DNA of 64,000 nt from Vermamoeba vermiformis (taxonomy: Eukaryota; Tubulinea; Echinamoebida): NCBI GenBank assembly GCA_045837725.1, contig JBEWZL010000306.1, positions 186,001 through 250,000 of the forward strand. The letters are read 5' to 3'. This document shows positions 47,196 through 57,707 of this stretch, one piece after another (the stretch's first letter is position 1; every line of letters starts with the position of its first letter). The notes under the pieces were generated by a model. The model was not told the DNA's origin, did not search any database, and worked only from the letters and a program-made list of their open reading frames with translations. The position numbers and the translations under genes are program-made.

Positions 47196-48786
47196 TTAGC
47201 GTTTTTTATATTTACAAGGCTTGAGCTCGTAATTTCGGTGCTTTTTTGGTTCTCGCTCCGTCTTCTTGGCATTGAATAGTACAAACATCTTATTAGAATC
47301 GTCCTATGGATATGATTAGTACCCAGTATAGCCATTTGTAATTATCCTCTTTACCTTATTCATCAAGTCAAAACCAAGATCTCGCAGTACATTCAAAAAC
47401 TTTGGAATATTGTCGAATCTCGATTTGACCTCTGCTATTTTAAGCTCTCCTCTATATATAGAAAATTTAATAATACTGTCTCTAACTAATGGCAACTAAT
47501 TGATAAAATTTTCGGATGCGTCCAAGTTCGTCCGTTACAATAACTCCAGTGCCACTATACTCACCCTACTTTAAGCACTCTATATGCTTCTAATAGAAAA
47601 TCAACGTAATTGGTGCCCATCAGCGACAAACTAAACACAGCAACATCCACACTTGCATCCGGTAAAGGAACCTTAAAAAGAAGTTCGGTATGAATATCCT
47701 TGCTTATTAATAATATTATTTTGACTTACATTAGCAATGTCGCAAACAATCACGTGCTCATTATGTGCTACGAGATCAAATGAATGAACTTTTTGCTTCA
47801 GAGTTTGACCTGCCGAAAAAACTCCGTGTTAAAATAGACCAATTGAGCAAAATAAGCACCAAATATTATCAATATATATAAATAAGTGACATAAGTTATT
47901 CATACCTATTTTAGCATTACCGCAGCCAAAATCGGCAATGACAGTTGAAAGAGGTTTCTTTTCGAGTTGTTTGATGATAATGTCTACGGGATTTGAAGGC
48001 CAGCCTTTAACTTGCGACTCAAAGCCTTTATGGTACTATATATAATAAAGAGATTAATAAGATTGGAAGGAAAATAAATTTTGCGTCGATCGTGATCAGA
48101 ACTCGGTTATAATTGTATCGATGTTTTACCTCATGAAATAGCTCAGGTTGCTTAGTAAATAATTTTAAAGCCGCATCACCGGTAGTTGTGTATAATTGTT
48201 CGTTGATCCAACGGAAATGAGCTCCATCTAACTTCGTCTGAGCTTTTTGGACCATAGAAGACATATTCTAGTATTTATTAGTAAAATTATTAATATAAAA
48301 GTGTAATTATACCTTATTCTGTTCTTTTTTAGGCTCATTGGCTTGTTTCTGATTTTTGGGATCGGATCCGGATTTGATCTGGTTGATCTTATTCGCTAAA
48401 AAACCAGCAGGGGCAGTCGGCGCACGTTTCTTGCTTCCAAATAAATTTCCTCCGCGAGTTTCATTGCGCGATTGCGTATTCTGATTGTTTGAAGGCTGCA
48501 GTTGTGGTTTTTGATTGTTGATCGTGGATGGAGATCGTTGAAAATTTCCAGAATTATTATTATTATTTGGCTTATTATTATTTACAGGAGATTTAGGGAC
48601 ATTATTTGCGGGCTTTTGGGCTTGTTGATTTTTTGGAGCATTATTATCGATTTTTTGTTTTTTTGGATTCGGTCCTTTTTGATTCTTCCCATCATCTTCA
48701 CGTTTTCTCTTCATACTGTTATTGTTATTATTTCCGCTTAGTTTTTTCGGATTCGATTTGAGGGATCCGGATTTGTCGACGTTCAT
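47196..48786 (-). CDS. RRP8: RRP8-type rRNA methyltransferase
   Basis: Seven exons: 48313-48786, 48130-48267, 47906-48035, 47730-47809, 47565-47671, 47355-47451 and 47196-47303, 377 residues. Residues 1-158 are a basic, Asn/Pro-rich disordered tail with K-R-K nuclear signals. The catalytic part is textbook RRP8: [31 protein letters not shown]-binding motif A-D-F-G-C-G-N (about 237-243), [14 protein letters not shown] and the E-L-K-P-C-x-Y-K end. RRP8 makes 1-methyladenosine in large-subunit rRNA in the nucleolus and is part of the eNoSC silencing complex in mammals. Confidence 0.93.
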
Positions 48787-48978
48787 TTCCAATTCTCAAG
48801 CAATTAATTAACACGAATACACCAGTGCCAGTATTTACTAGAAAAAATCTGATATATTTTGTATTATGTGAGTTGAACCTGTTGTTCAGCACGAGTGACA
48901 AAAAAAAATAAATTTTAAACAAGCGCATCTGAACAGCACCAGGGTGTTTGGTAACGCTAAAGTGATTAATACTCCTCC

Positions 48979-50520
48979 ATGGAGATCATACAACGCCTAC
49001 CACTTACTTTAACAGCGTGGGTCTCCTTCGGCACTTTCACTTTAGCTTCGATCGGTGTCAGAGCTTTAATAAATTTGTATTATTCCCGAAAAAGGTAAAA
49101 AAATGCAATCAATACTCATTTATAATAGCTTTTTAGCCTTATCATCTCAAAAAAGACGAATTATTTTTGATTTGAAATTATTGCGCACCCTAAGTTGCAC
49201 GCCCTCATGTAAACTAACATATCATAAATAGGTCGCGTGTGGATGTAGAGATTATATCAGCTGAAATTCCAGATGACATGTGGAACGAGATCTTCAAACA
49301 TGGTTTGACAGATGCACCTTCTGAGGAGTTACTCGAGCTCTCACTCGTTAGCAAACTATGGAACAAGAAGATTAATGATATTTATACTAGAAGATTATTA
49401 CAAGATCCTGCATCTTTGCCAAAATTCAACAAGTTTTTAACTCCGAAGCGCTATTATTATTATTTATTTGGCAACCGCCAAAATGACATGAATATTAGTA
49501 ATAATTCAACGGATCCATTACCTGGAAAAGAATTCAAAATAAGCTATGGACCGTGGCTGGATCACAACGTGCTGCGACATCCGGAAAACTTTTGGCTGTT
49601 CATGAAAGCAATGATTTTTAATCCTAGTTGGCTACCTGCATGGCTCATAAGATATAATATTCGAGATGGTTTGACCATTGTTCCGCCAAATCACAGACGC
49701 GTACTGAAATACGTTACGCTTTGTTCGGTACGTCTATCCTTTTTTTTTTATCAACTTGTCTCTTATCACTCAAAAATGCTAGTACTATAAGCTCATGATG
49801 CTTGATTTATTATTAATATCCTTGTGGATTTTACGTAACGAAAAATTTTGATTCAAATTTTTTTTTTGATAGATCATTTCTTACAGATTCATAAAAGCAA
49901 ATGGAATTAAACAAGCGTTATCTGCAGATGTTATAGAGTATAATACTTATTATTGCAATTGCTTCCAGATTCTTCTGTCGTACTTGCCATATATGGATTC
50001 GGTCATCTACCGCTTCCGAACAACCATTCCCGAGCCAGCACTAGCCACAGTGACGAGTCTATTCGGCTACCTGTGGAGCAACGAGCCAATGAACTTCTTA
50101 ATGCAGCTGCGTCTTATATCACAACTAGTCATATTCCAACTGTTCGACAATGCATTTTTTAACAACGACGTTGGAGCTCTCACTCGTCTCGGATTGCTCG
50201 TGCCATTCATGATCGTGAACGGCGGGTTCAAACGATTTTTAATATTTGCAGCGATCTTTGCAGTCTGCTTCGGGATCAGAAAATTCAAGGAAAAATTCCG
50301 AGCATCAGACGCGATTGCCGCTGGCATTTTATTTGTGGCAGCACTAATGCTCTATTTTATACCTGCTATATTTGTCGCTATAGGCGGTGCGATTGCACTT
50401 ATGAATGTCGTTAGGCAGGTACAACGAGATCGCAATCCGTCAGTTGGCTGGATGAAGTTCGCCGGAGCCATTTTATTCACCGCTGTTTCTTATACTCTCG
50501 CGATGATATTTTTGCCCTGA
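48979..50520 (+). CDS. Membrane-anchored F-box protein
   Basis: Three exons, 48979-49094, 49232-49727 and 49873-50520, 419 residues. Residues about 8-32 form a membrane helix. Residues about 47-95 look like an F-box: I-P-D-D-M-W-N-E-I-F, then L-L-E-L-S-L-V-S-K-L-W-N-K-K. The middle is soluble. From about residue 270 on there are five or six hydrophobic stretches up to the C-terminus. F-box proteins hold substrates for SKP1-cullin ligases; membrane-bound ones are rare, so the F-box call is moderate. The start is shared head-to-head with RRP8, 192 bp apart. The function of the C-terminal membrane block is unknown. Confidence 0.6.
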
Positions 50521-50881
50521 TCATTGTTGTTGTCTTAACGAATTACCAAATAAAGTTATTTTATTGCAGATCAGGCATTAGTTACCTAACCAACAGCTTT
50601 GTTCGCTAACATAACATTTCCTAAGTCCCGATTAGGACTATAATAACCGGGTTATAAGCAGCTATACTGTTAATTAATAGTACTTTATCTTATTGCAACT
50701 CACAGTCTATCTTATCCGATGCTTCAAAAACATAGTTTGACGAATTTAGTGTCGTTGGTACACAATTCAACCGATCGTATGAACAGATCTTGAAGCACCC
50801 AGTCTGATTCAACGACCAATTTGTCACGTTTTTGCTGCAGCACAACTAACCCTTGCATTGACGTCAACGTAAATTTTCTGA
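50521..50881. other. Convergent spacer, F-box gene and cullin
   Basis: 361 bp. AATAAA at about 50551 serves the F-box gene. Nothing else recognised. Confidence 0.5.
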
Positions 50882-53402
50882 TTACGGCAAGTACTCTAAT
50901 ATACTATTGTCGCTGCCTCGTCTGAGGTACTCTCTTTCCGTCAGATTCGAGATTGCCGTAGTGATGTATGTTCTCTGTTACAACAAAAATTAGATCCGCC
51001 AACGAGCAACTTTAAAAGAAAAAAAGATTGTATTTGTTGTAAAAATATTTAACTTGACGTACTTTGAGTCTAAATCTAGCAGCGAGATGTGCATAGACTT
51101 CGCGTATCAATTCGGCTTCTGAAATTTGTCGATGTCGCTTCATGAGCTGAACGATCTTCGCTTGAATTATCACGGATTCTTCAGCATTGGGAACACTTTT
51201 GGTTCTCTATCGATTACATTAAATAACGAAATTTCGAAGAAAAATGAATGACCGTACCTTGCTAGTGTCAGTGAAGTCAAATTCAACATTCGGTGAAAAG
51301 AATTCTTTTCCGAACCGGAACTCGCCTCCGTCCGATATATTGGCTTTCTAGAACAACGAAATTAATTAATGTATAATAAATAATGCTTAATTATCAGGGT
51401 AATTTTCTTCGTACCAGGATCATTCCGCTGCACAATATGGGATATAAAATCTGTTGCAGTTGTACGGGGGAAATTCCGGTCTTTTGCACAATTTCGTCAA
51501 AACTAAGGGCCTTATATTCGTTAAATAGCAATAATACGACTGCTTGTTGTAGCTGAACCGAAAGTTGTTTGGATCCGCGTTTGAAATTTCCAACGACTAA
51601 GCAAGTACTGTGCTGAGGATAATTCCATATTAATATCTTTTTTCTATGACCTTGTTCGTTTCTATTAACGTCTGAATAGAATTCATTGTAGATGTTGATA
51701 ATTCGGGCAAGCTGCAAATTTCAAATTAGATACGGCACAGACACTACAGGAAAACTCCTTATAAGGATATTGCTATGAAATTACCTCTGGTGGGTAATGC
51801 AATATTGATCGTTCTCCAATGCACAAGGGATGTTGAATCACTTTCACATCCAGTACGAGACCTAACTTGATCTGCTTCATGGAGAGATATTCTTCGAATT
51901 TTTTGTCCAATAGCAGATTTTCTTCTATATCATCCAGTAGTTTATATTTTCCCGGAATATCTGAAAGTAATTAGCTTAGTAATGTACCGAATGAATACCG
52001 ATGATTGAAACTTACCAGGAATTTTCGACAAGACAAATCTCTCAGCATCAATTGGCAATTGTTTATGACTGTTAAATCGGCGTGCTAGATAAGACTCGTG
52101 CAGTTGTCGAAATACGTCCATGTCCAAATAAGGAAACAGATCCGTTACTTTTTTCATCCACGATTCGAGTTCATCAACTGATTGAGGGCAGTTAATGACA
52201 GTTTTCAGTTGATTATGGACATATTTAGCGCTCATTTTTGTTAATAAATCCATTCTGTACGTCAAACTAGTCATTATTTGTTTTAGCATTTCTTCATCGC
52301 CTTCGAAGCACTCCTTGGCGATATTAATATGCTCGTTCTTCATATTTATAAGCGCGTCTATATCGTTAGAATCTACGTTAAAGAAGAATTGCGCCTGATT
52401 CTAAGAAAAGAATTTGAGATCAGATCCAAATTTTTATCGTACTTTTTGACCGTCATACCTGAAGATACTCTCGCCATAAACAATGAATATGATCTAGATT
52501 AGTACTAATTTTGCGTAATTGATACAGAATCTTCAATTCTTCGGACTTTCGTTCATGAACGAGTTGTGTGAATTGTTGAATGCTCGGCTGATCTTTTAGA
52601 ACTGACTGTATTAGTCTCCTAATCACCTCTTCGCGCATATCAATAGGTATATTAATCTTTTCTAGTAATTTTTTCTCGTTTTCTATCGCTACATTTGTGA
52701 ACGATAAAAGTTCTCCAACCTGCGTCAAACGTCAACTTTATCGAATATAAACGGACGTTGTATCCTTCGCTTACGCTTATAGTATCAATCATTTTACTAA
52801 GGCTGTAGGTGTAATGCCTTGCCGTAGCTTTTGATAACTCTTCTTCAAAACTGTACGACATGCGGTCGAGCAAAACATATGTGTCAACAATAACTCGAAT
52901 GATGTTTGTATCAATGTCTTGGCCTGACCGATATTGTTTTATAGCTGCTAGTATTCTGGGTTTAATTATTTCGTCTCTATCGAGCGGAAGAATGAGATTT
53001 GACTTTAGCGATTGACGTGCGATCTGGCCAGCAGAAGCGAACTAAATTATTCCATTATTAATTAATATATTAGTTTGTTCAATTACAATAATCAGCGAAC
53101 AAATGGGATTAAGCCCTGCAAGGGCAATTTGATTTTATTGTTTAATTGTAAATTTACCTTTGAATTTATGGGACCCGAATTTATTTCTTGAATTATTGCA
53201 TTAAGAGCTTGTAGATATTCGTATGGCCGACAAGATTCTGTAATTTCGTAATTAAAGAAAATTATTCAATTAGAAATTAAGTGAAAGACTTTGACCGTAG
53301 AGACAGAAGGTTGATGGTGATTACAAAAGGATATGGATCAGGCAGCTGCTTCGCGTAAGCCTTTGTTTGCTCGTCAATAATTTTTTCAATATCTTCCGTC
53401 AT
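50882..53402 (-). CDS. Divergent cullin (copy B)
   Basis: Read from the ATG at 53402 to the stop at 50882, about ten exons, near 690 residues. N-terminal helical cullin repeats are weakly conserved. The cullin-homology part is clear: F-R-Q-L-H-E-S-Y-L-A-R-R-F, D-A-E-R-F-V-L-S-K-I-P-G, the beta-sheet segment with Y-P-Q-H-S-T-C, and the winged helix L-Q-Q-A-V-V-L-L-L-F-N-E. The C-terminal neddylation domain has I-V-Q-L-M-K-R-H-R, keeping the modifiable Lys, then a short end Y-L-R-R-G-S-D-N-S-I-L-E-Y-L-P. Cullins scaffold RING ubiquitin ligases. The splice between exons 1 and 2 does not close neatly, so the first 25 residues are provisional. It sits 68 bp after cullin copy A. Confidence 0.75.
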
Positions 53403-53470
53403 TGTTGTGGCTGGTTGGTCCTCGCAAATAAATGGATCCAGAAATACAATTTTTTATTTTTCAAGAAGCT

Positions 53471-55933
53471 TTATGGAATGTACTCAATATATTCGTCAAT
53501 TGGGCCTTTCCGAATAAGGTATTCTTTCTCAATCAATAAAGAAATAGCTGCCTTAATGTCTCCAACCTAAAAAATCATCGGTCAGCTTAACGCACCACAT
53601 TTTGAACAATCTCTCGTACCTTTATCGACGTGTTTAATATTCCCCTAACTTCACTAATCAACTCTTTTTCTGACATTATTTTGTGACGTTTTATGACGCG
53701 AATAACCGTAGTTTGTAACCTGAACTTTAAATCTTCTTGTTTTCTTGTTGGTTGAGTCTTTTTCTAAATATCACCGTGTAAATCAAATGGAGACATCGCG
53801 CTTATTCGGAGTACGTACCCGTTTAAATTTGCTGAAATTGAACTTGGTTAGTGGCGAAGAGAATTCTTTTCCGTAATGAAAGATGCCTCCATCTGCGTAG
53901 TCTTTATCATTCTGTTAACAATAGGAATTATTATACTATTATATTAATGTGATCGAGATGAACTTACTGTAACGAGTACTCCGCTGCGCACAATCGGGAA
54001 TAAAATCTCGTTCAACCGACTCTCGCCTAGCCCCGTTTGGTGAACCATTTCATTAAAAGACAAACTACTGTAATCATTGAACAATAGTAATACTGCTGCC
54101 TGCTCTACAGTAACGAGGAGCCTTTTGGATCCGCTCTCGAAATTTCCGATAACTTCGCAAGTACTGTAAGGAGTGTAGTACTTGTACGAGACATGTCTAA
54201 GCCCATTATGGCATTTATCAACAAATTGATCGTAGATTTGCATAACTTGAATAAACTGCAAAAATAAATATTAGTCCAGTACCGACATGTCGTTTGACTT
54301 TGCAGGTTACCTCTTTAGGATACTTCAACTCCGGTGTTATTGACTTGCACCAACTATAGTTGATACGTTTAACTTCGAGTTCCATTCCCAAACAGATCTG
54401 ATTGGCTGCAAGATACTCTTTCCATCGTATGTCTGATTTTTGCTTCGCTTCTATATCCTCTATAATCCGATCTCTTTCTCGCTTCTCGAAATCTGTCACA
54501 ACATTAGCCCAATTTTTAGCATTCGTTAGGTAATTGCAATGCTTTTACCGGGAATTTTGGACAGCATTTGTCGCTCCGCATCTATAGCAAGTGTTGTGTA
54601 TGTAACGGCACGATCTAATAGGCATGACATATACAACTGCATAAAATACTTCATGTCCAAATAAGGAAGTAGCTCAGCCACGCGTTGAGTCCACAATTCA
54701 AGTTCTTCCTTTGACTGTCGGTTCTTGGCTGCCAGCGATAATTTTCTATTCACATAAGACGCACACATTTTGGTTATTGGTCGAGGTCGCGGATCGATTC
54801 CACGGCCACATGCAGGAGGTGGATAGACTGGGCGACGGTAATTTGACATCGCTGCAAAGAGTTCTTTTGCCATGTTTTCGTGTCCTTCAAAACACTCAGT
54901 CACAATGTAATCGCATTCATTCTTCAATTGAAATAGGTCATCCACGTCTAATCCTTTGCTAAAAAATCTTCTCACTAGATCCTAGAAAAAAAATTCAGTA
55001 TCGGATCTTGATCCGACAAATTCAAGTTTACCCCAATATAGTTCTTCCACGCGTCGTGTATCGCGTACAACTTCAGCCCCGTTATTTTGCATAAATGATA
55101 GAGTTCCTTCAATCTATCGTACTTCTTCTCTTTAACCAAGGCTGTGAATACTTTGCGCTCTTTTAAACTGGGATTTACAAGCGATTCTACGACATTTGCG
55201 AATATTTCATCGCATAAAATCGAATCGAAATTAATCTTTTCGAATAAATTCTTCTCTTTTTCGAGTGCTGCGTTCAAAAACGATGAAACTTCAGCCTGCG
55301 TCGGAAGTTAATTTTTTTGAATTTGAAATCTTTTTGGTAACGATCACTTACTCCTGAATTAATAGGTATCTTCTTTGTCTCGTCAGTGTAATATAATGTC
55401 GTAGATTTTAGTATCACGAATTGGAGGTTGGACGCCAAGTACATGTCCAAGGCAAAAATGTCAACGATTCCCTTAACGATGCCTAAATCTATTTTTTCGC
55501 CAGATCTGTGTCGGTTAAGAACTATAGCAACCCTTCCTGCAATTGCAAGGACTAAATCAAGCGAACGAATGGCGCTAGCAAACGTCTGGATCTCCATCCG
55601 GTTTGAAGACTCGTCCTGATATGATTAAATCGCTTAATTAACGTACGTGTCATATTTTGATGCGTATTCAACTATGAAAGCAAATTTAAAGAGCAAATAA
55701 ATTATTAAAGTTTTAAATTATTCTTACCTTATGACAGCATTCTTGAAATAAGGTAATAAAGCTTCGTAAATAGTCGAATGCATCGCAAGAGCTTGTAATA
55801 ATGCAATTAAAGAAAATTATTCGAGTAGAAGTCTTTTTCTTAAGCGAATAGGATACAAATCGGGTAGCAGCTTCGCCAAAGCCTGTACTTGGTCTGCCTC
55901 GATATTCTCCGTTTTTTCTTGTGTAGTGTTCAT
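53471..55933 (-). CDS. Divergent cullin (copy A)
   Basis: Read from the ATG at 55933 to the stop at 53471, about ten exons, near 690 residues. Organisation is parallel to copy B: an exon beginning S-C-D-A-F-D-Y-L, the block E-K-I-N-F-D-S-I-L, then F-M-Q-L-Y-M-S-C-L-L-D-R-A, D-A-E-R-Q-M-L-S-K-I-P-G, the winged helix V-E-Q-A-A-V-L-L-L-F-N-D, and the neddylation site V-I-R-V-I-K-R-H-K with the end E-Y-I-E-Y-I-P. A Pro/Arg-rich insert of about 20 residues (Y-P-P-P-A-C-G-R-G) interrupts one helical repeat and is absent from copy B. The family is divergent from CUL1, CUL3 and CUL4. Promoter element CAAAAATTGGG lies 46 bp before the ATG. Confidence 0.78.
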
Positions 55934-56083
55934 GGTGGCTGCATTAATTAAACATTAAACAAAACAGAAAATCGTGTCCAAAAATTGGGACCTCAAAATT
56001 ATTTCGTTCTAATTTGCAAGTTTTACATACAATTAACTACATAATACTACAATAATACCAGTGCACGATAATATGTACCATTC

Positions 56084-57034
56084 TCACTTTGATTTGGTCT
56101 TCTTAGCGTTCTTCGATCCGTTCGTTTGACCATTCGCTACGTTAGCGTTATTTTCGTCGTTATGAGAACCGTTATTCTCGACCTCCATTTTATCTCCTGA
56201 ATTTTCCTCTTTTTCTTCGACAGCTGGCTGCGAGAGAACTTGTTGGATCAGATCGTCAACAGAATCATCGTACGAATCCGTTCCAGCAATCTTTCTGCGC
56301 TTTAATTCAAGGCAAATTCGCTTAACTAAACCAGAGTCGTCTTTGATTAACAAGCCGCCCTTCCAAGCATTAGTTTTCAAGCCGATCTCTTTGTTTCGAT
56401 CGTGTTCTTTTTCAATTTGTTCTTTGTTTCCTTTCCACTTCATTTCAATGTACTCGACTAAGCTCTGTCTGCCCATCATCTTTGAAGTTTTGGAACGCAT
56501 TTCGTTTGGTAACTAAATAATGTATTGTTAGAATAATTCTTCGCGCGGAGCTTTTGATCTCTCAAGCTGTTGGAGATTAAGGTGCCAACAAATAGATTAA
56601 TATGATATATATGTGCATACCCATCCAGGTAAGAAGGCTTTGCAAATATTATCCCAATCACCAATGCCGTATTTCTCAATACCTGAAAAAACAAATTTAA
56701 AATTGAGCGTGCGAACGATTACGCTCAATAATATTATTACCTTGAACGAGTAGATCTCTTTCGACGTCAGTCCATTTTTTGAATTTAATTGGACGTGGTC
56801 TAAAATACCTGAAGCAACAAAGTCATTAGATCTTCGCTGTATGATTATTGTTTGGGTTGAATCCTACTCTATATTTAGTCCACCATCGCTGCTAAGCATA
56901 TCCTTTGGTGAAAACTTCTTTCGCATGTGAATGGCCCATTCTTGCTTCTTTCGTTCTTCTGGATCAGTAGCCGTTACTTGGCCCGATGTTTTTAAATGCT
57001 CCAAATTGTAACTTTCGAGTATTATCTCCGACAT
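56084..57034 (-). CDS. SANT/Myb-like domain protein
   Basis: Four exons, 56868-57034, 56741-56808, 56621-56682 and 56084-56512, 241 residues. Residues about 56-125 are a SANT/Myb-like repeat: K-K-W-T-D-V-E-R-D-L-L-V-Q, G-I-E-K-Y-G-I-G-D-W-D-N-I, then L-P-N-E-M-R-S-K-T-S-K-M-M-G-R-Q-S-L. The following W-K-G-N block resembles a family of plant and protist SANT proteins with a conserved R-x-K-T-x-x-L-x-G-R-Q. The last 65 residues are acidic and Asn-rich, ending in a K-K-T-K-S-K signal. A nuclear, chromatin or transcription role is inferred. Only one SANT repeat is present, so it may bind histone or protein rather than DNA. Confidence 0.7.
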
Positions 57035-57103
57035 GATAGTACTGTGCAGCTTAAAATTTTGAAATTAGAATGAGCGAAAAACGGCGGGAAATGATCGAGC
57101 GAA

Positions 57104-57118
57104 TTTTGACGGTCAAAA
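57104..57118. promoter_or_regulatory. Palindromic TTTTGACGGTCAAAA promoter element
   Basis: A perfect palindrome about one central base, directly joined to CAAAAATTGGG (57114-57124), in the 152-bp space between the SANT gene and a divergent small gene. Related sites occur before other genes (see findings). Confidence 0.6.
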
Positions 57119-57186
57119 ATTGGGTGCACCCGGAGCAAACACCGAGAACCATAATTCCGTTCAATAGTCAAATATAATAACACAAA

Positions 57187-57595
57187 ATGTTCTTTTCAAG
57201 GTTCCTTCTCGCTAGATCTGGCTATTTTGTCAGGTGAGTTTAGATCAGATGCGGTTTGCTTCAACAAATTTCTAAACTCTTAAAAAATAATGTAAATAAT
57301 TTTATTATAATATGCACGTAATTTTATGGCCCCAGTTTTATTTATACGGCTCTATGTGGCTAACAAACGAATATTAGAAATACAAAAAATCAAAGAATGA
57401 CCCAAAAGCTTGCTAAGGAGAAGAAGAGAGCTACAAAAAAGGCGTCTAATCAAGCACCAAAATCCAAATACTACGTATTGCCCAAATTCTCATAAACAAC
57501 AAATTTTGAAAAAGTCGACAGATGGGATTACCTTCGTTTATGTCCAGCGAATCAATTATAACATGTATAGACCAACAAATGTGTATTTCGAATAA
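57187..57595 (+). CDS. Very small protein, possibly mitochondrial
   Basis: Exon 1 is 57187-57233 (M-F-F-S-R-F-L-L-A-R-S-G-Y-F-V), a basic, hydrophobic start like a mitochondrial presequence. It joins in phase at either 57378 or 57396 to a Lys-rich segment (K-L-A-K-E-K-K-R-A-T-K-K). Two ends are possible. Read straight on, the frame stops at 57495 (L-P-K-F-S). With a 40-nt intron (57475-57514) it continues in phase to 57595, ending Y-R-P-T-N-V-Y-F-E, a stretch that looks protein-like and is why I extend the feature. Total length is about 48-80 residues. A small mitoribosomal or assembly protein is a guess. No family recognised. Confidence 0.4.
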
Positions 57596-57707
57596 ATATT
57601 ATTAAAACTAGAATCAAAAGCGAGGCCAGCTTTCAGTCGATCTCGGTGTAGCTATTTTCAACCAAGTTATTTATTGTAAACAACAAAGCTAATCTTATTT
57701 ATTTAAA

